Assembly: GCA_002490775.1 (NCBI GenBank)
Contig: DKUR01000003.1
Location: 1 to 62,791 of the forward strand
Direction of reading: 5' to 3'
Length of the DNA: 62,791 nt
Origin: Lachnospiraceae bacterium UBA7199
GTDB lineage: Bacteria; Bacillota; Clostridia; Lachnospirales; Lachnospiraceae
The position numbers were made by a program, and so were the translations under genes. Shown in pieces: positions 51,151-58,772 of the stretch. The notes beneath the pieces are model-generated. The model was given only the letters and a program-made list of their open reading frames with translations, was not told where the DNA came from and made no database searches. The number at the start of each line of letters is the position of its first letter. Position 1 is the stretch's first letter.

Positions 51151-51660
51151 ATGAGATATCATAATATTACGAAAGAAGACATGTTAAATGGTGATGGGCT
51201 CCGAGTGGTACTTTGGGTATCCGGATGCTCCCACTGCTGTAAGGAATGTCATAATCCTGTTACATGGGATCCAGCAGGAGGTCTTCTGTTTGATGATGCT
51301 GCCAAAAAGGAAATCTTTGATCAGCTTGATAAAAGCTACATTTCTGGTATCACTTTTTCAGGGGGAGATCCGCTTCATGCCGCTAACCGCTTAGATGTAA
51401 GAAATTTTATGGCGGAAATTAAGAAAAAATATCCCGATAAAACCATTTGGATGTATACAGGCGACAGTTGGGAAAATATATTACATTATGCGATTATGCA
51501 GTATGTGGATGTGCTGGTGGATGGCGAATTTCAAATTGAAAAAAAAGATAATAAGCTTTTATGGAAAGGAAGCAGTAACCAGCGGGTAATTGATGTACAA
51601 AAGACGTTGGAGCAGACAGATCCATCCATACCAGTTTTGCACTGTGGTGATTATGCATAA
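51151..51660 (+). CDS. nrdG: Anaerobic ribonucleotide reductase activating protein
   Basis: Radical-SAM activase that installs the glycyl radical in NrdD. 169 residues. The iron-sulfur ligands are in VSGCSHCCKECHNPVTW (CxxxCxxC) near residue 27, with the GITFSGGDPLHA SAM-binding motif. Only 3 bp separate it from nrdD, so one operon is certain in practice. Confidence 0.97.
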   Translation: MRYHNITKEDMLNGDGLRVVLWVSGCSHCCKECHNPVTWDPAGGLLFDDAAKKEIFDQLDKSYISGITFSGGDPLHAANRLDVRNFMAEIKKKYPDKTIWMYTGDSWENILHYAIMQYVDVLVDGEFQIEKKDNKLLWKGSSNQRVIDVQKTLEQTDPSIPVLHCGDYA

Positions 51661-51681
51661 GAAAGGTATGTTCAATAAGTT

Positions 51682-52116
51682 ATGGAAACAATTAAAATTA
51701 AATATTTTACAGATAAAATAGATAAATTGACCTATATCGACGGAAAATCTGACTGGATTGATCTTCGCTGTGCAGAGGATGTGGATTTAAGACAAGGAGA
51801 ATTCAGGTTGATTGCTTTAGGTGTTGCAATGGAGCTTCCGGCAGGATACGAAGCGCATATTGTGCCTAGGAGTTCTACATTTAAAAATTTTGGCATTATC
51901 CAGACAAATCATCAGGGAGTAGTGGACTGCTCTTACTGTGGGGATAATGATCAGTGGTTTATGCCGGTTTATGCCATGCGGGATACGCATATTTCCTGCA
52001 ATGACAGAATATGTCAGTTTCGGATTGTTGAAAATCAGCCTAAAATAGTTTTTCAGGAAGTGACAGCTTTACAGGGAACAGATAGAGGAGGCTTTGGCAG
52101 CACTGGAAAGCAGTAG
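51682..52116 (+). CDS. dut: dUTP diphosphatase-like protein
   Basis: Hydrolyses dUTP to dUMP, keeping uracil out of DNA. 144 residues. Trimeric dUTPase motifs are visible in order: LIALGVAMELP (I), IVPRSSTFKNFGI (II), GVVDCSYCGDND (III, with Cys where Tyr-Arg-Gly is commoner), NDRICQFRIVE (IV) and DRGGFGSTGK (V). It shares the transcript with nrdD-nrdG and so belongs to dNTP supply. Motif III departs from the usual pattern, so some dCTP or dUTP specificity change is possible. Confidence 0.88.
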   Translation: METIKIKYFTDKIDKLTYIDGKSDWIDLRCAEDVDLRQGEFRLIALGVAMELPAGYEAHIVPRSSTFKNFGIIQTNHQGVVDCSYCGDNDQWFMPVYAMRDTHISCNDRICQFRIVENQPKIVFQEVTALQGTDRGGFGSTGKQ

Positions 52117-52136
52117 TGATAAAATATTTTAAATCA

Positions 52137-52166
52137 GTATAAAAAAACTCCTTTTGCCACATAATG
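52137..52166 (+). promoter_or_regulatory. Sigma-G-type forespore promoter of spoVAF
   Basis: GTATA at 52137-52141 fits the -35 pattern GHATR, and CATAATG at 52160-52166 fits CATWHTA in six of seven positions, with an 18-base spacer. Bacillus spoVA genes are transcribed by sigma-G in the forespore. The predicted start point is near 52173. Confidence 0.68.
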
Positions 52167-52203
52167 CTAAAAGAAAGCATTGGTGCGTGGAAGGAGTTTT
52201 TAT
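52143..52203 (+). terminator. Terminator-like hairpin that also holds the spoVAF ribosome-binding site
   Basis: AAAAACTCCTT at 52143-52153 pairs perfectly with AAGGAGTTTTT at 52191-52201. Inner pairs are CCAC with GTGG and AATGCT with AGCATT; the loop is around 52169-52175. The 3' arm is the Shine-Dalgarno of spoVAF followed by T5. It can end the nrdD-nrdG-dut transcript. Confidence 0.75.
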
Positions 52204-53622
52204 ATGAATACAAATAAAATGAGTACTTCACTGGCTGAAAATATGAAATATTTAAACAATTATCTTTCTGTGGACGAGAGCTTTGATATTGTTTACAGGG
52301 TTATAAAGGTCGGTGGAAGAAATGCCTGCATATATTTTATTGATGGTTTTTGTAAGGATGAACTGATGCAGAAAATGCTTCAGTATTTTATGGATATTAA
52401 AGAAGAAGAAATGCCTGCTGATGCCCATGAAATGTCGAAAACAAGCATTCCTTACGTGGAGGTAGACCTTAAGGATGAATGGGAGCAGATCACATATTTC
52501 ATTATGTCAGGCGTATTTGCTCTTTTTATAGATGGATATGATAAGTGTCTGCTGATCGATTCCAGAACGTATCCAGCAAGAAGTGTGGGGGAGCCAGAAA
52601 AAGATAAAGTGCTCAGAGGATCCAAGGATGGATTTGTAGAAACCATTGTATTTAATACAGCATTGATCCGCCGAAGGATCAGAAGTCCACAACTTCATAT
52701 GGAAATGCTTCATGCAGGAAACAGCTCTCAGACGGACATTGTAATCTGCTACATGAATGACAGGGTAGACCATGCTTTTTTAAATAAAATAAAAGAACGT
52801 ATCAGCCAAATTCATGTAGATGCGCTTACCATGAATCAGGAAAGTCTGGCAGAGTGTCTTTATAAAAAGAAATGGTACAATCCTTTTCCCAAATTTAAGT
52901 TCACGGAAAGGCCGGATACGGCATCTGCTCAGATATTAGAAGGGGATATTGTTATTTTGGTGGACAATTCTCCTTCGGCAATGATCACGCCTACTTCTAT
53001 TTTTGATATTGTAGAAGAAGCGGATGATTATTATTTCCCGCCAATTACAGGAACTTACCTTCGCTTGTCAAGATTTTTAATTGCAATACTGACCTATTTT
53101 ATGACGCCTACCTTTTTACTTCTTATGCAGAGACCGGAGTGGATACCATCAGGCTTTGAATTTATTATGGTCAAGGAAACCACCAATATTCCTTTGGTCT
53201 GGCAGTTTCTGCTTTTAGAGCTTGCCATTGACGGTCTTAGACTGGCAGCGGTAAATACCCCTAATATGCTGAGTACGCCATTAAGTGTCATGGCAGCATT
53301 GGTGTTAGGAGAATTTTCTGTTAACAGTGGGTGGTTCAATGCAGAAGTGATGCTATATATGGCATTTGTGGCGATTGCCAATTATACACAGGCAAGTTAT
53401 GAGCTTAGTTACGCGATTAAGTTTATGCGTATTATTAATTTGATCCTGACTGCGATTTTCGGACTGTGGGGATATATTGCTGCAGTTATTTTGCTGATTG
53501 CTGCAATTGTCACAAATCGGACAGTATCAGGAAAGAGTTATATTTATCCTTTGATTCCTTTTAATTTAAAACAGCTTTCCAAAAGATTGTTCCGGTACAG
53601 GCTGCCGGGTTCAAGAGAGTAA
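52204..53622 (+). CDS. spoVAF: GerA-family spore germination protein SpoVAF
   Basis: Inner spore-membrane protein of the GerA subunit A family, 472 residues. The N-terminal half is soluble (SVDESFDIVYRVI, FIDGFCKDELM). The conserved core includes DSRTYPARSVGEPE, RGSKDGFVETIVFNTALIRR, ITPTSIFD and FPPITGTYLRLSR. Five or six membrane helices lie after residue 285. Sequence pattern and length match SpoVAF rather than a three-gene Ger receptor, and no gerB/gerC genes follow. Transcribed alone from a sigma-G-type promoter. Confidence 0.92.
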   Translation: MNTNKMSTSLAENMKYLNNYLSVDESFDIVYRVIKVGGRNACIYFIDGFCKDELMQKMLQYFMDIKEEEMPADAHEMSKTSIPYVEVDLKDEWEQITYFIMSGVFALFIDGYDKCLLIDSRTYPARSVGEPEKDKVLRGSKDGFVETIVFNTALIRRRIRSPQLHMEMLHAGNSSQTDIVICYMNDRVDHAFLNKIKERISQIHVDALTMNQESLAECLYKKKWYNPFPKFKFTERPDTASAQILEGDIVILVDNSPSAMITPTSIFDIVEEADDYYFPPITGTYLRLSRFLIAILTYFMTPTFLLLMQRPEWIPSGFEFIMVKETTNIPLVWQFLLLELAIDGLRLAAVNTPNMLSTPLSVMAALVLGEFSVNSGWFNAEVMLYMAFVAIANYTQASYELSYAIKFMRIINLILTAIFGLWGYIAAVILLIAAIVTNRTVSGKSYIYPLIPFNLKQLSKRLFRYRLPGSRE

Positions 53623-53658
53623 AAGTGTGCAGGTGGTTTTCATATCACTCTTTCATAC

Positions 53659-53695
53659 AAAAAGACAGCCGGAAAATGATGCCGACTGTCTTTTT
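53659..53695. terminator. Bidirectional terminator between spoVAF and the CZB chemoreceptor gene
   Basis: AAAAAGACAG with complement CTGTCTTTTT, plus three inner G-C pairs. A and T runs on both sides allow use in either direction between these convergent genes. Confidence 0.9.
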
Positions 53696-53738
53696 GTAAA
53701 TGCTGATTGAAAATATATATTTATATTCTTTCTATATA

Positions 53739-55106
53739 CTATTCTTCAATAATCTGTAAGATTTTTTCTAAATCTGCAATTAATTCTCTGGAGTATACTT
53801 CTGCACTATAATATATTTGTTCTGCTTTTGCATAGTCTCCACTGTTTAATGCAGAGATGACTTCTCCGCCAAACTTATGGAAACGTTTATGTTTATTTCC
53901 AAGGGCATCCCAAATAGGGCGGATGGCAGGTTCCTTAGGGGTTAGAGAATAGTAAAAATGTCCGAATCCGCATTTGGATGAATCTAACTGTAATGGGATG
54001 ACATTTCGCTCATCTACCATTTTTCTTAAATTTTTAAGCCAGGATTGATGTGCAGTAACTGCATTTTTTACCTGTTTGGAAAACTCTGAATCCTCCAAAT
54101 GGAAAAAAGCATCCTCCGACATAGCACCCATTTGCTTTACAGTATTATCCAAAGTTTTTTCTATGTCAATGACAGGCTCTGTTGCTTTTTTCAACTCTTG
54201 GCTGACATTCATCATAAAATTAGTACTGTCTTTTAGCTGGCGTTCCATTTCATTCATAGAGCAACTGAGTTCTTTGCTAACATCAGCAATGGCGCTTATG
54301 GATTCATTGACCTTGGATACATGTATTTGATTTTCACTGTTCAGTTCCCATAAATTCCCAATTTTTTCGGTCATGGTTCCAAGGGCATTTATGGTTCCGG
54401 TAGCACTTTCAACACTTTGCTGGGAAGCATTTTTTATTTCCTCAACAAATTCACGCATATTTCCAGTTAACTGCTGGGTTTCTTCTGCCAGCTTGCGGAT
54501 TTCTGTTGCCACGACAGCAAAACCTCGTCCGGCTTCACCGGCTCTTGAAGCTTCAATAGAAGCATTCAAAGCCAGAAGATTCGTTTGCATGGATATGGTG
54601 TCAATTCCTGTGATGACCTGATTCATATAATTAATTACTTCAAGCAGGTTATCCATATCTTCCTGCATTTTGTGAGAACTTTCAATTGTCTGGGTGGAAA
54701 GTTCTTTGATAGAAGTAAGTTCATTTTGACAAGCGTCTATTTTATTGTAAACTTCCTCTGTTTCAGAGGAGACTTTAACGATAGTATCAGTTAATTCTTC
54801 ATGTTGATTATTTGCATTTCCCGCTAAATAAGAATCCCCTTGGGAAGAGCCAAAAATGGATTCGGCAGCTTTTGCAACATTGTGAGAGATATCAACGATT
54901 TTCTGTGTCTCATACTGCATTGTCAGATCCAAAGAACTAATCTGCATGACTGCTTTGAGATTCATTTCAAAAATTTCTGCGAATTGTTTTCTTGAGCGGG
55001 ATAATCTTTGATAAATGTTGTTTAATTCAGGATCTTTGGAGTAGTCAGCCGCCTTTAGTTGTGAAACTGCTTTCATGAGTACTGCTTTTTTCTTAATTCC
55101 AGCCAT
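53739..55106 (-). CDS. Soluble chemoreceptor with C-terminal CZB zinc-binding domain
   Basis: 455 residues and no membrane segment, so it should be cytoplasmic. The MCP signalling domain covers about 80-330 with the tip DTISMQTNLLALNASIEASR (ends cited) and GEAGRGFAVVATEIRKLAEE. The C-terminal chemoreceptor zinc-binding domain (about 350-450) shows the ligands His in AHQSWLKNL, Cys in SSKCGFGHFYY and two His in HKRFHKFG. CZB receptors sense zinc or oxidants such as hypochlorous acid. The ATG at 55106 has GAGGTG upstream on the minus strand. Confidence 0.93.
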   Translation of the reverse strand: MAGIKKKAVLMKAVSQLKAADYSKDPELNNIYQRLSRSRKQFAEIFEMNLKAVMQISSLDLTMQYETQKIVDISHNVAKAAESIFGSSQGDSYLAGNANNQHEELTDTIVKVSSETEEVYNKIDACQNELTSIKELSTQTIESSHKMQEDMDNLLEVINYMNQVITGIDTISMQTNLLALNASIEASRAGEAGRGFAVVATEIRKLAEETQQLTGNMREFVEEIKNASQQSVESATGTINALGTMTEKIGNLWELNSENQIHVSKVNESISAIADVSKELSCSMNEMERQLKDSTNFMMNVSQELKKATEPVIDIEKTLDNTVKQMGAMSEDAFFHLEDSEFSKQVKNAVTAHQSWLKNLRKMVDERNVIPLQLDSSKCGFGHFYYSLTPKEPAIRPIWDALGNKHKRFHKFGGEVISALNSGDYAKAEQIYYSAEVYSRELIADLEKILQIIEE

Positions 55107-55243
55107 TTAGCACCTCTTTTCATTTGATTTAAGTTTGATCATACATAACTCAATAATAAAAAAAAAAAATTATATTTGCAACTATTTTAAAGTTTTATTT
55201 TAGTTATTTTTTTGATTGGAGTTGCTATTATAATTATAGTTAA

Positions 55244-55290
55244 GGGAGCTGTTGGACACAAACGATAAAAATGTTTGTCAGACAGCTCCC
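55244..55290 (-). terminator. Intrinsic terminator of the truncated cotJC gene
   Basis: A nine-base arm GGGAGCTGT pairs with ACAGCTCCC, with a second GACA/TGTC pairing inside. It lies 15 bp beyond the cotJC stop on the minus strand. Confidence 0.8.
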
Positions 55291-55304
55291 TGGTTTTAGA
55301 ATTA

Positions 55305-55508
55305 TTAAGATTTACATCTGTCAAATTCAGGATTGAAGGCGTAGAAGTTTTTAGAATCCAATTTATCCTGGACGATTCTTAGGGCCTCACCAAATCTCTG
55401 GAAGTGTACAATTTCACGGGCACGAAGGAATCTGATGGGTTCGCAGACATCGCTGTCATGCACAAGACGTAAAATATTGTCATAAGTTGTGCGCGCTTTT
55501 TGTTCTGC
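55305..55508 (-). pseudogene. cotJC: 3' fragment of cotJC (spore-coat manganese-catalase-like protein)
   Basis: Minus-strand frame ending at TAA 55305-55307. It encodes about 67 residues of the CotJC C-terminus: AEQKARTTYDNILRLV, then VCEPIRFLRAREIVHFQRFG, then SKNFYAFNPEFDRCKS at the end. The match is clear back to AEQKAR; beyond 55509 the frame reads unrelated codons (VCKYICN) and reaches a stop at 55533. About two thirds of the protein, including most metal ligands, is missing. The mobile element begins at this point, so the gene is cut by insertion or rearrangement. Confidence 0.85.
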
Positions 55509-55579
55509 TACACATTTATAAATACAATTAGTTTAAGGAAAGGAAATAAAACAAATCAATATTCATTTTTTGCTATTTG

Positions 55580-55607
55580 GAACACATTTTGGGATGTGTT
55601 CTTTTTA
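55580..55607 (+). terminator. Terminator at the left end of the mobile element, before parA
   Basis: GAACACAT at 55580-55587 pairs perfectly with ATGTGTTC at 55594-55601, followed by CTTTTTATTG. It would shield parA from transcription arising outside the element. Confidence 0.75.
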
Positions 55608-55690
55608 TTGTTTTTCTTAAGGCAATTTTGTCCTTAGAAATAGATGCAACTATTAACCAATTCATTCAATTTTTATGGAGGAAAAATTTT

Positions 55691-56488
55691 ACGAGTAAAA
55701 TTATTGCGATTGCAAACCAAAAGGGTGGTGTAGGGAAAACAACTACAGCCATCAATTTAAGTGCAGGACTGGCACAGAAAGGAAACAAGGTATTACTTGT
55801 GGATTTAGATCCACAGGGAAATGCCACCCAGGGACTTGGCTTTGATGCTGATTCACTGGAAATAACCATATCTACCATGATAAGAAAAATGATCAGTAAA
55901 GATTATGTTTTTCCAAAGGATTATGGAATCTTAAAGCATGATGAAGGAATTGACCTGATGCCGGCAAACATTGAATTATCTATGTTAGAGACAGAACTAA
56001 TTTCAATCTTTTTCGGACGAGAAAAAATGTTAAATACATATCTGACAATGATCAAGGATGAATACGATTACATCATTATTGACTGCATGCCATCATTAAA
56101 TCTGATAGCAATTAATGCACTTGCAGCGGCAAATTCCGTGATTATTCCGGTACATGCACAATTTTTTAGTATACGCGGATTGGAGCAGCTTTTGCAGACA
56201 ATCGGTTCCATCCACTCTAATAGTTTAAATCCGGAACTGACAATAGCAGGAATCCTTTTTACCTGTGTAAATGATCAGACCACCTCCTTCAAGGGTGTAC
56301 AAACGATTATAAAAAATGCATATGGAAAAGATATTCGAATATTCGGCAACTATATTCCAAGGAGTGTGAGAGCGGAGGAAGCCCCTTCCTATGGACAGAG
56401 TATCTATGAATATGATGGGCGTGGCAAAGTAGCATCAGCTTACAAAGGATTTACTGACGAATTTCTTTCAGCAGAAAAAAGGAGGTAA
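55691..56488 (+). CDS. parA: ParA/Soj-family partition ATPase (best start is ACG)
   Basis: 265 residues. Deviant Walker A KGGVGKTTTAINLSAGLA near residue 11 with both signature lysines, VDLDPQGNATQGLG, and the later IIIDCMPSLNLIAINAL. It segregates or stabilises the element. GGAGG at 55677-55681 is nine bases before ACG 55691, where homologues have ATG followed by SKIIAIANQKG. Canonical in-frame starts exist only as TTG at 55577, inside a terminator, and TTG at 55628 with a poor ribosome site. Either ACG initiation or the TTG at 55628 is used. The next gene starts 6 bp after the stop. Confidence 0.9.
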   Translation, partial: TSKIIAIANQKGGVGKTTTAINLSAGLAQKGNKVLLVDLDPQGNATQGLGFDADSLEITISTMIRKMISKDYVFPKDYGILKHDEGIDLMPANIELSMLETELISIFFGREKMLNTYLTMIKDEYDYIIIDCMPSLNLIAINALAAANSVIIPVHAQFFSIRGLEQLLQTIGSIHSNSLNPELTIAGILFTCVNDQTTSFKGVQTIIKNAYGKDIRIFGNYIPRSVRAEEAPSYGQSIYEYDGRGKVASAYKGFTDEFLSAEKRR

Positions 56489-56494
56489 TCAGTA

Positions 56495-57898
56495 ATGGCA
56501 GTAAAAAATTTTGATGTTATGAATCTTGGAAAAGCAGGATTGCTTAATCCGGAGCAGGTCGGCTATAAAGATTCTATTGAAATTATAAAAGATGAATCGC
56601 TTAGAGTACAGAAGTCATTTGTGAAAATAGGCTGGTATCTAAAACATATCAGGGATAACGAACTTTTTAAAGAAGACGGATATGCAAATATTTGGGAATG
56701 TGCTGCGGATCAGTTAGGGTATTCCCAATCAACAGCATCCAGATTCATTAATATTTGTGAAAAATTTTCCAAAAATCACAATTCGCCTGAACTTGATATA
56801 AAGTATGCAGGGTTTGATAAATCACAAATGATTGAAATGCTGCCAATGGAACCGGAACAGCTTGAAAAAGTTGTCCCAGAAATGACCGTAAAGCAGATCC
56901 GGGATATTAAAACAAATGATAAGCTGTCAAAGACAGAAGAAAATGATGCTGACATCCCAGGGCAGACAAGCATTGAAAAAGATTTTCCTGAATATATGCC
57001 GGAAGAAAAGGAAGAAGATTTAAAAGAAGAAAAAACAGAAGTTTATGCGACGTCGCCTAAAGAAGATGAAATATACTGTGCTTCGAAAGATGCAGAAACG
57101 AACATATTATCTGATACAGAAAAAATAATTGATGGCGAATATCAGGAAATCGAAGAATCAGCAGAAGAAGTGCCTGTGACAAAAGAACAATTATCTCCAT
57201 ACGGACTACCTAAAACGGTATATCCGGAAGGAAGTCTGCTTACTACAGTTGGTTGTGGACATAAGTACGACTGCTTTAGCTGTGCACAGGATTGCGCGAT
57301 TCGTCAGAAAGATCGGTACTGCAACGAAGCGCCTATGGGAAATCCGTTTCCCTGTACGACAATGCAGGTATTGGATAATATCAGATCAGAACTGGAAGAG
57401 CAGTGCCAGTTTATAAATCTGGATATAGCAGAGCACACAGCAGGAAGTGGTGAGCCTTCACCATGCTGCAAAAACTGTGACAATATATCATGTGGTTTTC
57501 GCTGTCAAAGAAGCATTCCGAAGGTTGTTGTACCTGTACAGAAGACAGAAGAGCTTATTCAGCCGGAGCTTCCTGCGCTTAAGAATAATGACCAGCGCAA
57601 GGAATGGCTGAATAATTATAAAGAATGGGGACTCTGGTACAAGGATGAAAATATTGATGTGAATTATTACAAATATGATTTTGAGGACGGAAGCCGCCTT
57701 GTAGTAGCCGAATACCTGCAGCGTCAAGATTATTATAAGAAAAATAAAACAGAAGATGAGCACTTTTACCATTTGCTCCAGATAGGCAAAGAGGGATATA
57801 AATTTAAGTACAATGAGAAATACCGGAACGGTACAGACAGTGAAACGTATCTTGTAGATTTCCTTAAGAACCTGCAAAAAAAGGAACCTGCCGGATGA
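56495..57898 (+). CDS. Partition-associated protein with Cys-rich module (ParB position)
   Basis: 467 residues, directly after parA with AAAGGAGG at the junction. The N-terminal 150 residues are helical with a helix-turn-helix look (CAADQLGYSQSTASRFINIC). There is no ParB nuclease-fold GERRxxA motif. A long acidic linker (about 150-235) leads to two Cys clusters: residues near 254-290 with spacing C-x5-C-x2-C-x3-C-x8-C-x10-C, and near 324-337 with CC-x2-C-x4-C-x3-C. The C-terminal hundred residues are aromatic- and charge-rich. A centromere-binding partner of ParA is the likely role by position. Confidence 0.75.
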   Translation: MAVKNFDVMNLGKAGLLNPEQVGYKDSIEIIKDESLRVQKSFVKIGWYLKHIRDNELFKEDGYANIWECAADQLGYSQSTASRFINICEKFSKNHNSPELDIKYAGFDKSQMIEMLPMEPEQLEKVVPEMTVKQIRDIKTNDKLSKTEENDADIPGQTSIEKDFPEYMPEEKEEDLKEEKTEVYATSPKEDEIYCASKDAETNILSDTEKIIDGEYQEIEESAEEVPVTKEQLSPYGLPKTVYPEGSLLTTVGCGHKYDCFSCAQDCAIRQKDRYCNEAPMGNPFPCTTMQVLDNIRSELEEQCQFINLDIAEHTAGSGEPSPCCKNCDNISCGFRCQRSIPKVVVPVQKTEELIQPELPALKNNDQRKEWLNNYKEWGLWYKDENIDVNYYKYDFEDGSRLVVAEYLQRQDYYKKNKTEDEHFYHLLQIGKEGYKFKYNEKYRNGTDSETYLVDFLKNLQKKEPAG

Positions 57899-57908
57899 CA
57901 AGTTCCTT
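57875..57908 (-). terminator. Terminator of the toxin-antitoxin operon
   Basis: AAGGAAC at 57881-57887 pairs with GTTCCTT at 57902-57908. On the minus strand the stem is followed by a T7 run. It overlaps the 3' end of the convergent Cys-rich gene, within whose coding sequence the T tract lies. Confidence 0.75.
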
Positions 57909-57913
57909 AATGA

Positions 57914-58249
57914 TTAGATACTGGATATTCCCTGGCGAAGGATAGCTTTCCAATTACTTTTTTGATAAAGAAAACGAACAATGATAACCTTATTCTTTTC
58001 ATTATCAATAATATAGAAAGCAAGATAATTTTTCACAGAAACAGACCGAATGCCCCATGACAGTAAAACTGGATCATCTATTAAGCAGAATTTTTCAGGA
58101 AATTCAGCAAGTTTGTTAATCTGTTTTTCAGCCTCATCCAGAAGATCATCAGCAGCTTTTGGATTTTTTAAAATAAACTCAATATGGTCTGCAGCATTAA
58201 GAAGATCCCGCTGTGCAGCGCATGTAATATGGATTTCATAATTTATCAT
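57914..58249 (-). CDS. ParE/RelE-type toxin
   Basis: 111 residues of the RelE/ParE superfamily: ITCAAQRDLLNAADHIEFIL near the N-terminus, then LAEFPEKFCL, GIRSVSVKNYLAFYIID and the terminal VIIVRFLYQKSNWKAIL. This is the plasmid-stabilisation form. Its ATG overlaps the antitoxin stop by ATGA. The ParE type would poison gyrase and the RelE type would cleave mRNA; the sequence alone does not decide. Probably helps retain the element. Confidence 0.9.
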   Translation of the reverse strand: MINYEIHITCAAQRDLLNAADHIEFILKNPKAADDLLDEAEKQINKLAEFPEKFCLIDDPVLLSWGIRSVSVKNYLAFYIIDNEKNKVIIVRFLYQKSNWKAILRQGISSI

Positions 58250-58506
58250 TTGCGGCGGCTCCTTATTTCAGACATTGCTTCTGCGAAGGGTTTTGTGCTT
58301 CCATCAGCAATTTCGTCCAAACCTTCTTTTAAAAGGCCATATAATTCAAAGCGGCTGGTAAGTGTTTCATAAGCTTCGATACTCATTACAGCAAGATCAC
58401 CTTTGCCATTTTTTGTTATGAATACTGGTTCTGAATAATTATGGCAAAAAGTAGAAATTTCATTGTAATTGTTCCTGAGTTCAGCACTTGATTTAATTGT
58501 CGGCAT
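58246..58506 (-). CDS. Phd/YefM-family antitoxin
   Basis: 86 residues starting MPTIKSSAELRNNYNEISTF, with the Phd/YefM pattern EPVFITKNGKGDLAVMSIEAYE; the C-terminal part is the toxin-binding region. The ATG at 58506 follows AGGAGGTG by six bases. A longer in-frame version from 58533 would include that ribosome-binding site and is rejected. It neutralises the downstream toxin and should repress the operon at the palindrome in its promoter. Confidence 0.9.
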   Translation of the reverse strand: MPTIKSSAELRNNYNEISTFCHNYSEPVFITKNGKGDLAVMSIEAYETLTSRFELYGLLKEGLDEIADGSTKPFAEAMSEIRSRRK

Positions 58507-58526
58507 ATATAACACCTCCTTTTTTG

Positions 58527-58555
58527 ATAACAAAATTATAAGTAAATTTTGTTAT
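58527..58555. promoter_or_regulatory. Palindromic operator of the toxin-antitoxin operon
   Basis: ATAACAAAATT at 58527-58537 and AATTTTGTTAT at 58545-58555 form a perfect 11-bp inverted repeat with a 7-base centre. It spans the -10 box and most of the promoter spacer, the expected site for antitoxin autoregulation. Confidence 0.8.
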
Positions 58556-58563
58556 ATAGTCAA
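58535..58563 (-). promoter_or_regulatory. Sigma-A promoter of the toxin-antitoxin operon
   Basis: Minus strand TTGACT (58563-58558), a 17-base spacer and a perfect TATAAT (58540-58535), 29 bp before the antitoxin start. Confidence 0.85.
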
Positions 58564-58772
58564 TAGAGTTTGTGTTAGTGTTGGCAATAGTGATAATAAA
58601 TTATACAACAGAAGCAATAGGAGGGAATTAAAAACAGACGGAAACGGTTTTCCCAGCGAAGCGTGTCCTAAGCCTAAATCTTGGAAGCAGCTAAATAATC
58701 TACAGAAGAAAGTATAAAATTATGAAATTGGCAGCCAAACATACAAATAAAATATAAAGGAGAAATGTTGAA

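Noticed and set aside
55153..55170. Run of A in the leader of the CZB chemoreceptor gene as a slippage or regulatory element
   Set aside because: A homopolymer in an AT-rich leader is expected by composition; no adjacent structure supports a function.
55577..55690. N-terminal extension of ParA from the TTG at 55577
   Set aside because: This start lies just before and within a terminator hairpin, and the added residues do not resemble ParA; the GGAGG at 55677 would be inside the gene.
58469..58717. Plus-strand frame across the antitoxin promoter
   Set aside because: It overlaps the antitoxin start, promoter and operator on the opposite strand and encodes nothing recognisable. The 58564-58772 spacer otherwise shows no gene.
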